Assembly (NCBI GenBank): GCA_001304315.1
Contig: LJUW01000003.1
Location: 1 to 50,938 of the forward strand
Reading direction: 5' to 3'
Source: a candidate division Zixibacteria bacterium SM23_73_2
GTDB lineage: Bacteria; Zixibacteria; MSB-5A5; SM23-73-2
Length of the DNA: 50,938 nt
Each line of letters opens with the position of its first letter. Within the stretch, counting starts at the first letter, position 1. Under the pieces are notes generated by a model that worked only from the letters and a program-made list of their open reading frames with translations, was not told the DNA's origin and did no database searches. Position numbers and translations under genes: made by a program. Below are positions 8,892 through 17,894 of this stretch, in pieces.

Positions 8892-10328
8892 CTAAACAAA
8901 GCTCTTCCCATCAATTTCATGGTTATCCGCTTTTCCCATAAGTTTGAGAATGGAGGGGAAAATGTCCACAGTTCTTATTTTCTGGTCTTTTATTTTCTGG
9001 TTTATCAAAAGGGGAACCAGCATATGCTCTTTATGTAAAGAGCCATGGGATGCCTTATGTTCAGGCCATTCGAATCTTTTCCTCAGATCGTATCCTTTAT
9101 TTGCGCTGAGGACCATATCCCCACATCTTTTGGAGGAGAAAATCTGAAGAAGCTGTACCGGAGCATCGGGATATGAGGAATCGTAGGTTAATTCCAAACA
9201 CTGGTAATCGGAAAATCTTTGGGGGATTCTTTGATAACCAAAGGGATCCTTACCTTCTATCAGATTATAGCTTATGAGTCCATCTTCTCTTTTTATTTTG
9301 GACACACCTTTCTTAGAGATGATTCTTATACCGCCACCCTTTTCCCTGATAGCCACAAGATCAATCTCCTTACGGCGAAGAAGCCTTCTCAATAAAAATA
9401 GGTGGTTTTTTTCAAATTCTTCAAAAAAGACAGAATCCCTCCAATCCTTTTCCCCTTTAAAATAGAGGTGAGCCATGGAATTGCCTGATACCATTACAGC
9501 TGCCCGGACATTTGCTCTGAAGATCTTGGGATAATGAAGGGCACGATAACCATTTTCATCTAAAAATCTCACAAGATCAAGATGAGTGTGGGTGGGGGTT
9601 AACCCATGATCGCTGGTAATGACCAAAAGGGTCTGGTCTAAAATCTTTTTCTTTTCTAAAAGCCTGGCTGCCTCCCCCACCGCCTGGTCAACGTTCCGGT
9701 AACAATGCATCACCTTGGGTGAAAAAGGGTGATTAAGGTGAGAGAAGGAGTCAACTGCAGGGAAAACCACGAATGTAAACTCAGGAGGATTGTGGATTGC
9801 CTTTTTTAGATATCTTCTGGCTGCAAGGTCGGGCACCTGCCAATGGTAGGTTAGATGGGCGTAAAAATAGTATAAGATCTTGGTGAATCTGGTAAGATTT
9901 CCACTGGGTTTAATACCCTTGGTCAAAGGGTTAAAGATGTTCACCGATGAGTTGAAAATCTCAAACAGGGTTTTCTTTTTATCGCCCAGGTCTCTGTTGA
10001 GAAGCAATGCTTCCCATCCCATATAGCTTCTGAATCTGTTTAAATTCGAGTCTTTTTTAGCGTATTCCTCCTTGTCAAACCATCTTATTCCCGGGATGTC
10101 AGCTGTTCCGGGATAGCACCCGTTGAGGAACGGGATATAAGCAGGTCCAGTAGTGGAGGGGAAAGAGGTTACGATTCTTCGATAAGAGCCATTCTTTAGG
10201 ATAAACCTTTTAATGTTGGGTAGTTTTCCTGTGGATAGAAGCTGCTCAAAAGCATCTGGTCTTGCTCCATCTATCAGGAATAAAATACAGTGCTGGTATT
10301 TTTTCATCGCAGATTTTCCATTGGTCAA
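8892..10328 (-). CDS. alkaline phosphatase family / type I phosphodiesterase-nucleotide pyrophosphatase
   Basis: CILFLIDGARPDAFEQL, SFPSTTGPAYIPFLNG, VFPAVDSFSH, LVITSDHGLTPTHTHLD (metal-site motifs). Start may be MKKYQHC. Confidence 0.88.
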   Translation of the reverse strand: MTNGKSAMKKYQHCILFLIDGARPDAFEQLLSTGKLPNIKRFILKNGSYRRIVTSFPSTTGPAYIPFLNGCYPGTADIPGIRWFDKEEYAKKDSNLNRFRSYMGWEALLLNRDLGDKKKTLFEIFNSSVNIFNPLTKGIKPSGNLTRFTKILYYFYAHLTYHWQVPDLAARRYLKKAIHNPPEFTFVVFPAVDSFSHLNHPFSPKVMHCYRNVDQAVGEAARLLEKKKILDQTLLVITSDHGLTPTHTHLDLVRFLDENGYRALHYPKIFRANVRAAVMVSGNSMAHLYFKGEKDWRDSVFFEEFEKNHLFLLRRLLRRKEIDLVAIREKGGGIRIISKKGVSKIKREDGLISYNLIEGKDPFGYQRIPQRFSDYQCLELTYDSSYPDAPVQLLQIFSSKRCGDMVLSANKGYDLRKRFEWPEHKASHGSLHKEHMLVPLLINQKIKDQKIRTVDIFPSILKLMGKADNHEIDGKSFV

Positions 10329-10403
10329 GTATTTTTATATCAGATTATAAGAAAAAGGTTTTCCTTTGTCAAGATTAATGGGAGGTCGAAATTTTCCGCG
10401 CTG

Positions 10404-10457
10404 TGTCAGGTCCTAAACCTGATACATCTTTCAGGAGTAGCTCCCGGCAGAACAAGG
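10404..10457 (+). repeat. Hairpin repeat family B
   Basis: TGTCAGGTCCTAAACCTGATACATCTTTCAGGAGTAGCTCCCGGCAGAACAAGGG, homologous to 3838-3893 and, inverted, to 17319-17373. Confidence 0.8.
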
Positions 10458-10539
10458 GAAAATACTATAATGTCGTTGCGAGGAGTCCATAGGGACGACG
10501 AAGCAATCTCCTGCTCCATAGGCTGAACTGTCTATGACA

Positions 10540-10578
10540 GTTTCTTTTTTGTCGAGATTTGAATCTCGACCTACGGAC
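10540..10578 (+). repeat. GTTTCTTTTTTGTCGAGATTTGAATCTCGACCTACGGAC repeat
   Basis: Identical to 1248-1286. Confidence 0.9.
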
Positions 10579-10615
10579 TATGGCATGACCCGCTTGCAAA
10601 ACTCCTCTTTGTCTG

Positions 10616-10651
10616 ATTAAAATAAAAGGGTGAACCAGAAGGTTCACCCTT
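10616..10651 (-). terminator. Rho-independent terminator of the PEPCK gene
   Basis: AAGGGTGAACC-AGAA-GGTTCACCCTT perfect 11-bp stem; on the minus strand it is followed by TTATTTTAATC. Confidence 0.8.
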
Positions 10652-10696
10652 AAAGAAATGTTAATTAGAAAAAGTCGATTCTCAATGAAAGTAAAC

Positions 10697-12481
10697 TTAC
10701 CTGTTGACTACGGCATCGACGATATTTTTATCCACAGCGAATTTGTTCAAAAAAGCTTCTCTTTCCTTTTTAATCCTTTCAACCCATTCTTTGTATTCGC
10801 CCTCTCTTCCTTTTTGTTGATAAAAAACGATAGGATTCAAAATCTCCTTGGGAACTTTACTCATAAGCTCTTGATTCTCGGGTGCGTCCAGATCCACGAT
10901 CTCGTATCCGAAATCGGGGTCTTTTTTCCATATTATCTTTCCGGAGAGCATAGCCTCAAGCATGGCTGAGGAATGGGGGATTTTAACTTTTATCGCCGCA
11001 CCCTTCTTTTCGTCTATCTGATCCCCTCCAATATAGCCGGTGTTCATAAGCCAGGTTTCCAAACCCTCAAGCTTAGCTGCAAGCTCGGAGAAGCGCTTGG
11101 CCTGAAGACCATAGGGACTGGGGAAGAAGGGTTGGGTGAAGGGGGAGCGGGTTTTTCCTCTTTCTTTACCTGCAGCAGATGTCTTGGAGGTTTCTCCCAG
11201 CATGAAATAACCAGCTGCCAGCTCATAGGTGGGGAAGTGAACAATACCCGGCATAGCAGCATCCGGACCCTCGTCCCTATTTAAAATCCCCAAGGATTTC
11301 ACCGGAGGAATATCATCGAAGCTGGCAGCATCCTTTATCGCTCTCATAGGGATGATGCTTCTGCCATTCTGAGTCCACACGCAGAAATCCCAACCGTCCT
11401 GGGGGATATCGTACTCATCAACCACCTCATCTATTTTCACCTTTCCGGAGATGAATGCGTCCACGTTCTCAGCAGGAGCTCCTGAAGCTATCAACATATC
11501 CTTTAACCGTGCAACCTCCTCTGGGGTGAGACGAACCTTGCTGAAATCGAAGGTTCCATCAGGATTGGGGAATACGTTTTCCACCCAGGCTTCCGGATGG
11601 GTAGTGCCATCATAGATGGTTGGCTCTGACTCTCTGGTCAGTCCGAAGGTTTTAGCAAAGCATCCGTCCTCGGTGATGGTGCAGCTTCCATCAGGCCAGA
11701 GCATTATCATGTCGTCCTGAATCGGCTGGGCTAAGTCGCCCTGTTTGCCGAAGGTGGTTGTGGTCTTACCTGTGCCTGAAAGACCCAATATCCCCATGGT
11801 GATGAGCTTGTCTCCAATTTTAACTTTTTTCGCTCCGGCGTGAAGGACCAGACCCCCCTGACGGTAAATGTATTCGTTAAGCATCCTTAAGGCGCCCTTT
11901 TTGCTTTCCCCAAAGTAATCGGGCCAGATGACATAGGTGGTCCAGTTTTCTAAATCGACTATGATTGCTTGATTCCCCGGCATTCCCGGAGCATCCACGC
12001 CAGAGGTCATGACCAACCTGTACCTGGGCTGAAATGGATTTTTAATCTGCTCCTTAGATTCTACTTTCTTACGGGAGAAAGCCAGAACCTGCTGCATCCC
12101 AGCCACGTTAGCTGCTTCTTTATCGTAAAGCCACTGGATGGGTTGGGCAGTCTTTCCGATTCCGTAATACCCGTTGATCTCCACCAAATCTCCCTGCTTC
12201 TCAATGTAGGCTTTTTGCCTCTCGATGAGTTTCTTTGCCTTATCCGGATCAATCACATTGCCGGAGTAGTTGTTCTTCTCTGATTCGGGAGCGATAATAT
12301 AGGTATATTTTGCCATCCTGGCTTTGTTCTTTGAAAACTTGTTTACGTTCCCATAGGCGGTTTTCATTATGGCAGGGGTGGATTTCATTGCTATTTCTTT
12401 GATCTGGTCCTGAGTGGGATCTGAGATGTATTTAACATTGTAAGGTTTGGGCTTAAGTTTACTGTTTTTTGCTGTTGACAT
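10697..12481 (-). CDS. pckA: ATP-type phosphoenolpyruvate carboxykinase-like protein (divergent)
   Basis: YFGESKKGALRM...LVLHAGAKKV...GILGLSGTGKTTTTF, QDDMIMLWPDGSCTITEDGCFAKT, GYFMLGETSKTSAAGKERGKT and MNTGYIGG align with PckA core motifs. Confidence 0.78.
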   Translation of the reverse strand: MSTAKNSKLKPKPYNVKYISDPTQDQIKEIAMKSTPAIMKTAYGNVNKFSKNKARMAKYTYIIAPESEKNNYSGNVIDPDKAKKLIERQKAYIEKQGDLVEINGYYGIGKTAQPIQWLYDKEAANVAGMQQVLAFSRKKVESKEQIKNPFQPRYRLVMTSGVDAPGMPGNQAIIVDLENWTTYVIWPDYFGESKKGALRMLNEYIYRQGGLVLHAGAKKVKIGDKLITMGILGLSGTGKTTTTFGKQGDLAQPIQDDMIMLWPDGSCTITEDGCFAKTFGLTRESEPTIYDGTTHPEAWVENVFPNPDGTFDFSKVRLTPEEVARLKDMLIASGAPAENVDAFISGKVKIDEVVDEYDIPQDGWDFCVWTQNGRSIIPMRAIKDAASFDDIPPVKSLGILNRDEGPDAAMPGIVHFPTYELAAGYFMLGETSKTSAAGKERGKTRSPFTQPFFPSPYGLQAKRFSELAAKLEGLETWLMNTGYIGGDQIDEKKGAAIKVKIPHSSAMLEAMLSGKIIWKKDPDFGYEIVDLDAPENQELMSKVPKEILNPIVFYQQKGREGEYKEWVERIKKEREAFLNKFAVDKNIVDAVVNR

Positions 12482-12558
12482 AATATTCTCCTTAGATTTT
12501 AGAAAAGCGTTTTCACTTAAGATTTCAATCTCAACTATGTGAAATTTGTAACAAAGTC

Positions 12559-12587
12559 ATTATAATATAAAAAGCTTTTTATGTCAA
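12559..12587 (-). promoter_or_regulatory. sigma70-like promoter of the PEPCK gene (TTGACA-N17-TATAAT)
   Basis: Reverse complement TTGACA(17 nt)TATAAT about 80 bp upstream of the start codon. Confidence 0.75.
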
Positions 12588-12877
12588 TTGTTTTTCTTAA
12601 AAAAATAAAGATTAAAAAATCATTAATTTAAAACCTTTAATTCGATTTAAATCCATTAAGGCAAATTTAAGAATTGAAAGTTACAGAATAATATTTTTAT
12701 TTAACTCATATTCAGAGACTTAAGAACACCGGATATTGACTCTTGAGTGAAAAAAAGTTTTGCTAAAGTTTTTTTGATTAGATTAAAAAGATGTATTTGA
12801 TCGATTAGTGATTGATTAATTTGTTAAAAATGTTATATAAAAAGAGAAAAGCCCATTGAATCGGGCAATTACGAAAT

Positions 12878-13720
12878 ATGAGAATAAAGTTCGAAAAACT
12901 TCAAGCACTGGGCAACGATTACATCTTCATTGATTGTATTCGCCAGAGGTTGGGTAAGATAAACTTCCCTTTGCTTTCAAAAAGAATATGCGACAGGAAT
13001 TTCGGGGTGGGCTCGGATGGTTTGATCTTAATCCAGAGAGGAAGAAAAACAGGGTTTGGGATGAGGATGTTTAATCCTGACGGCTCGGAGGCTGAGCTGT
13101 GTGGTAATGGAGTAAGGTGCTTTGCAAGGTATATCTTTGAGTCCGGGCTTTCAAGCAAAAAATATCAGAAGGTAGAGACGAAAAAAGGGATTGTAGAAAC
13201 TGAGATTTTATCTTTTTCTCCTGATAAATTTTGGATAAAAGTTGATATGGGAATACCGATTTTAGAGGCTAACAAAATTCCGGTCAAGAGTAAAAAAAGA
13301 TTTTTCATCCAGGAGAAAATAAAGACAGGTAAAAAGAATGTTTCTGTGACCTGCGTTAATATCGGCAATCCTCATACAGCAGTTATTGTTAGGGATATTC
13401 CCGAGGATTGGAAAGAGATCGGCTCAAAGATTGAAAACAGCAAAAATTTTCCACATAGAACAAACGTGGAGTTTGTTAAAGTAAAGAGCAGAAATAAAAT
13501 TGAGCTTAGAGTGTGGGAAAGGGGTGCTGGAGCGACTTTATCCTCAGCCACGGGTGGTTGTGCGGCTTTGGTCGCCTGCGTCTTAGCTGGCAAAATCGAA
13601 TCTGAGGCGGAGGTTTCGTTTGAAAGGGGAAATTTAAAGATAACCTGGGATAAGGAGAAAAATCACATTTTCGTAGAAGGTCCTGCTGAACGGGTTTTCT
13701 CAGGAGTTTATGAATTCTAA
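12878..13720 (+). CDS. dapF: diaminopimelate epimerase
   Basis: QALGNDYIFID, FNPDGSEAELCGNGVRCFARY, VNIGNPHTAV, ERGAGATLSSATGGCAA. Confidence 0.95.
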   Translation: MRIKFEKLQALGNDYIFIDCIRQRLGKINFPLLSKRICDRNFGVGSDGLILIQRGRKTGFGMRMFNPDGSEAELCGNGVRCFARYIFESGLSSKKYQKVETKKGIVETEILSFSPDKFWIKVDMGIPILEANKIPVKSKKRFFIQEKIKTGKKNVSVTCVNIGNPHTAVIVRDIPEDWKEIGSKIENSKNFPHRTNVEFVKVKSRNKIELRVWERGAGATLSSATGGCAALVACVLAGKIESEAEVSFERGNLKITWDKEKNHIFVEGPAERVFSGVYEF

Positions 13721-13775
13721 ATGTATATAAAAGATTCCATTGAAACTCAATTTGATTTTTATATATTGAATCTCT

Positions 13776-15473
13776 ATGAACAAATTCGTTGAAGAGATCA
13801 AAGAGGTTTTAAAAAAGGAAGTTGATTTATCCACAGAAGAAATCGAGAAGATAATCGAAATTCCCCCTGAGGAAAAATTAGGTGACTATGCCTTCCCCTG
13901 TTTTCTTCTGGCGAAAAGCTTGAAAAAACCGCCTGATAGAATAGCATCCGATCTGTCGAAAAAACTAAAACCAAAAGCTCTGATTAAAGAGATTTATTCG
14001 ATAGGTCCTTATGTAAATTTCAGGGTGGACAGCAGAAAATTAGCTGAGTTCGTTCTAAAAGAGATTTTCGAAAAAGATAAATCTTACGGAAGGGACGAAA
14101 CAGGTAAAGGGAAGACCATTGTGATTGATTTCTCCTCACCCAATATCGCCAAGCCTTTTGGGATCGGACATCTGAGAACCACGGTTTTGGGCAACTCACT
14201 TTACAGGATATTCGAATACCTGGGCTACGGATGTGTAAGTATAAATCACTTAGGCGACTGGGGAACCCAGTTCGGGAAGCTTATCGTTGCATATAAAAGG
14301 TGGGGGGATGAGAAAAAACTTTCCTCTGATCCGATAATCACTCTATTTGATCTTTACGTAAAATTTCACCAGGAGGCAGAGAAAGAGCCTGAACTGGAGG
14401 AGGAGGCAAGATCATGGTTTAAAAAACTGGAACAGGGAGAAAAAGAGGCCGAGGGAATCTGGCAGAGATTTAAAGACTACAGCTTAAAGGAGTTCGAAAA
14501 AGTATATCGTATGCTGGAGATATCCTTTGACTGCTATACCGGGGAAAGCTTTTACAATAAATACATGGATAATACCATAGAGGAGATTCAAAAGAAGGGT
14601 CTGGCTGAGATAAGCCAGGATGCTCTGGTGGTTGATTTAGAAAAATATAATCTTCCGGTCTGCCTTTTGAGAAAAAAGGATGAGGCAACCCTTTATGCCA
14701 CCAGGGACATAACCGCAGCTATCTACAGGTATAATACTTACAAATTTCATAAGCTCTTGTACGTGGTTGGCTCTGCTCAAAAGCTTCATTTTCAGCAGGT
14801 TTTCAAGGTGCTGGAGCTTATGGGCTATCCCTGGGCAAAGGATCTGGTGCACGTCGATTTTGGCTGGATAAAGTTTGAAAAGAAGATCATGTCCACCAGA
14901 AAAGGGGATGTCATTTTTCTGGAGGATGTTTTAAACAAATCAGTTGAATTAGCCAAGGATATAATTAAGAAGAAAAATCCGGATTTAGAGAACAAGGATA
15001 AGGTGGCTTTCGATGTTGGCATTGGCGCTGTTGTATTTACTGATCTGTCGACTAAAAGACAGAAGGATATAAATTTTGACTGGGATGAGGTTTTGGATTT
15101 TGAGGGGCAGACCGGTCCCTATGTTCAATACACTCATGCCAGGCTGTGCAGCCTTTTGAGAAAATACCAAAAACCTGTAAAAAGGAAGGTTGACTTCAGT
15201 TTGTTTTCCTTGGAGGAGGAGCATTCCATCATAAAAAAGCTTGAGGATTTTCCAAAAAAAATAAAAATGTCAGCAGAGACCTATGAGCCTGCGGTTTTAT
15301 GCTCCTATCTTTTGGATCTGTCCGGGGTTTTCAACAGATTTTATCAGAAACAAAGGATCATAACCGATGATGAGAACGCAACCGATGCAAGGATTTTGTT
15401 GGTGAAAAGTGTAAAGACGGTGATTGAACTGGGTTTGAGTCTTTTGGGGATAAAGGCGCCAGAGAGGATGTAG
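13776..15473 (+). CDS. argS: arginyl-tRNA synthetase
   Basis: FSSPNIAKPFGIGHLRTTVLGNSL, LGDWGTQFGKL, MSTRKGDVIFLEDVL, GQTGPYVQYTHAR. Confidence 0.97.
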   Translation: MNKFVEEIKEVLKKEVDLSTEEIEKIIEIPPEEKLGDYAFPCFLLAKSLKKPPDRIASDLSKKLKPKALIKEIYSIGPYVNFRVDSRKLAEFVLKEIFEKDKSYGRDETGKGKTIVIDFSSPNIAKPFGIGHLRTTVLGNSLYRIFEYLGYGCVSINHLGDWGTQFGKLIVAYKRWGDEKKLSSDPIITLFDLYVKFHQEAEKEPELEEEARSWFKKLEQGEKEAEGIWQRFKDYSLKEFEKVYRMLEISFDCYTGESFYNKYMDNTIEEIQKKGLAEISQDALVVDLEKYNLPVCLLRKKDEATLYATRDITAAIYRYNTYKFHKLLYVVGSAQKLHFQQVFKVLELMGYPWAKDLVHVDFGWIKFEKKIMSTRKGDVIFLEDVLNKSVELAKDIIKKKNPDLENKDKVAFDVGIGAVVFTDLSTKRQKDINFDWDEVLDFEGQTGPYVQYTHARLCSLLRKYQKPVKRKVDFSLFSLEEEHSIIKKLEDFPKKIKMSAETYEPAVLCSYLLDLSGVFNRFYQKQRIITDDENATDARILLVKSVKTVIELGLSLLGIKAPERM

Positions 15474-15613
15474 AAAGGGTCAAAGGGCAAGATGCAAGGG
15501 CCAAGATGTAAGATTTAAGATACAAGAATATAAATTTTATAGAGATGAATTTATAATTGGAATTATAATATTATTTCCTTTACAAAAAAAAGCTTTAATT
15601 TAAATTAGTATAA

Positions 15614-16528
15614 ATGGGGAAAAGAAAACGAAAAAGTAGTAGATTACCAAAAGAAAAAGAGAATAAAAAATCGGGAATAGTTTTTGGTAAATGGCAAGTA
15701 GTAATTTTACTTGTAATATCAGCCATTAGCATTTACGTTGGTACAAAAATACAGCAATGGAGTACTCAAAAGCAGTTGGAATATACCGTGAAACCAAGTT
15801 GTATCTTTAGATTTAGAGGGGCATTGAAATCAGGATGTGATTCTCTAACTTTTATGCTTAAAAATCAAGGTCCAGGAGAATTAGACAATATTTGGTTCAG
15901 AGAGTTGGTGTTTCTTGTTGATAGCGAGGGTGTGCATGAATGTCCTGATTTACCTCACTTCGAGTATCGGTATTATAAGGGCAACCCGCGATCAATGGGA
16001 TCATTAGAATCTGGAATAGAAAAGGAAGTCATTATTACGTCTTGTTGGTCTATAGCATTCGGTTTCTTATTGAGTAAGTACCAAGGAGAGCTAATATCTC
16101 GCTTCAGACTGACTGGAAGTTCTTATGCAGTACCTGAATACAAAAAAGATTTCTTCTTCGTGATAGATACTAGGCATTGTAGCTACATTTTACCAGATGA
16201 TTTTGTTGGCGGGAACAAGCTGGTCGAACAGGTGCGAAAATATGTCGAAACAGGCCCTAGAAGTGAAATCCACTGGGTGGGGTTGATAGATGGTTTCTTG
16301 AAAAATCCAAAAAGATGGTGGTATCAACGAGAAGATGGTGATTACATACCGTGGGGTGACACATGTTGTCCTCCTTACGAACTTACTCGTGGCAAGGCTA
16401 TACGCTTCTTCCCTCTTTCCGAAGTAGAATTCTTGCCTGCTGAAGGTGGATATGTGAAATTTGGCTGGGATTGCGAAGAAGATACTGTCCCATTTGTGTC
16501 TATGTTTGGAGCATCAGAGTCTTGGTAG
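15614..16528 (+). CDS. hypothetical membrane-anchored protein
   Basis: Basic N-terminus followed by one TM segment (WQVVILLVISAISIYVG) and a Cys-containing soluble domain; no recognised family. Confidence 0.6.
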   Translation: MGKRKRKSSRLPKEKENKKSGIVFGKWQVVILLVISAISIYVGTKIQQWSTQKQLEYTVKPSCIFRFRGALKSGCDSLTFMLKNQGPGELDNIWFRELVFLVDSEGVHECPDLPHFEYRYYKGNPRSMGSLESGIEKEVIITSCWSIAFGFLLSKYQGELISRFRLTGSSYAVPEYKKDFFFVIDTRHCSYILPDDFVGGNKLVEQVRKYVETGPRSEIHWVGLIDGFLKNPKRWWYQREDGDYIPWGDTCCPPYELTRGKAIRFFPLSEVEFLPAEGGYVKFGWDCEEDTVPFVSMFGASESW

Positions 16529-16608
16529 ATTTTTGGGAGTAGATAAAAAAAACATCAACTCATTTATTAGTAGATGTTCCTTTTACATCTAGAGATTAAG
16601 GAGTAACT

Positions 16609-17259
16609 ATGGATAAGAATAAATTTTGGTTTTATAAGACCATGGCTGAACAAGTCATTCAGAGTTTGAAAAGAAACAACATCGATGCGATTTTCTGCGA
16701 GACATCTGATGAGGCGAAAAAGAGAGTTTTGTCGATGATTCCCAAAGGATCAACGGTTGGCATGGCAGGTTCGGTTACCATCAGAGAATTGGGTCTTTTA
16801 GACGAGCTTTCCAGAGGCGATTTTAAACTTTATAATCAATATCTTCCTAATTTATCTAAAGAAGAGAGTGCAAAAATAAGAAAAGAAGGAACTTTAGCTG
16901 ATTTTTTCTTGAGCGGGACCAATGCTGTTACCTTAAATGGAGAGCTGGTTAACATCAGCGCAATGGGTAGTAAGATAGCGGGTTTGACCTATGCTAAAAA
17001 GGTGATAATCGTTTCCGGGGTAAATAAGATAGTTAAAGATGTTAAAGAGGGAATTGATAGAACAAGAAACATAGTTGCTCCGATGAATGCCAAAAGATTG
17101 GATTTTAACACTCCCTGTAAAGAAACAGGTTTTTGTGATTACAGCAGATGCAGGCCTCCAGATTATCACAGGATATGCAATCAACTTCTGGTGATAGAGG
17201 GGGAGAGGGAAAGGGAGAGGATTACGGTGGTTTTGATAGGGGAGGAGTTAGGGTTTTAG
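16609..17259 (+). CDS. LUD domain (LutC/YkgG-like) lactate utilization protein
   Basis: GSTVGMAGSVTIRELGLLDEL, ADFFLSGTNAVTLNGELVNISAMGSKIAGLTYAKKVIIVSGVNKIV, CRPPDYHRICNQLLVIEG. Confidence 0.9.
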   Translation: MDKNKFWFYKTMAEQVIQSLKRNNIDAIFCETSDEAKKRVLSMIPKGSTVGMAGSVTIRELGLLDELSRGDFKLYNQYLPNLSKEESAKIRKEGTLADFFLSGTNAVTLNGELVNISAMGSKIAGLTYAKKVIIVSGVNKIVKDVKEGIDRTRNIVAPMNAKRLDFNTPCKETGFCDYSRCRPPDYHRICNQLLVIEGERERERITVVLIGEELGF

Positions 17260-17318
17260 GTGGTAGGTTATAAGTAGTAGGTGATAGGTTGTAGGCACGG
17301 ATTTCATTCGTGCTTTTT

Positions 17319-17373
17319 CTTGTTCTGTCAGGAGCTACTCCTGACAGATGTGTCAGGTCTAGTACCTGATACA
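17319..17373 (-). repeat. Hairpin repeat family B, inverted copy
   Basis: Reverse complement TGTATCAGGTACTAGACCTGACACATCTGTCAGGAGTAGCTCCTGACAGAACAAG matches 3838-3893 and 10404-10457. Confidence 0.8.
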
Positions 17374-17520
17374 ACATGGTAGCCATAAGCCACCGGTAAA
17401 TCATTTTGCCTATTCATCAAGAAAAGCTCAAAGTACCGTCATTGTGAGTCCTGAAAGCGAAGCGATATGTCTCTATATCGTGGGATTGCTTCGCTCCGTT
17501 CGCAAAGACAATATATATTC

Positions 17521-17649
17521 GGGAGTGTCAAGCTTCAGCTTGACTTGTAAACCCGAAAGGGTTTGCTCTATGAATATACAAGTTAGATCAACCTTAGCCT
17601 GACTAAGTTAGTCTGTCTATCCAGCCAGGAAAGGCTAACACTCCACAGG
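17521..17649 (-). repeat. MITE-like repeat family D, inverted copy
   Basis: Reverse complement TGGAGTGTTAGCCTTTCCTGGC...AAACCCTTTCGGGTTTACAAGTCAAGCTGAAGCTTGACACTCCC is homologous to 42061-42216; ends are inverted (GGAGTGT...ACACTCC). Confidence 0.8.
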
Positions 17650-17894
17650 TATATTAAATATCAAGCCCCACCTTAATGGGAATCTTTGATTTCTGCTTGA
17701 TTTATAGTGTAATGTAAAACTTTAATTTAACATGAAGTTTTAACTTCACACTGCATCGCTTTGCACCTGTGCAAAAAAGATACAGTCCTGTAAATGAACT
17801 TTTACCCGACCCTTCCGATAAAAAAGTGTGAACTTAACTTGAAAAATCTTCTTTGAAAACCAGCAGGATGCGAAAGCAAGAAAGGCGGACGGAG

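Noticed and set aside
13722-13770. TATATAAAA...TTTTATATA inverted repeat before argS as a regulatory element
   Set aside because: AT-only stem in an AT-rich spacer; no recognisable T-box or other known leader.
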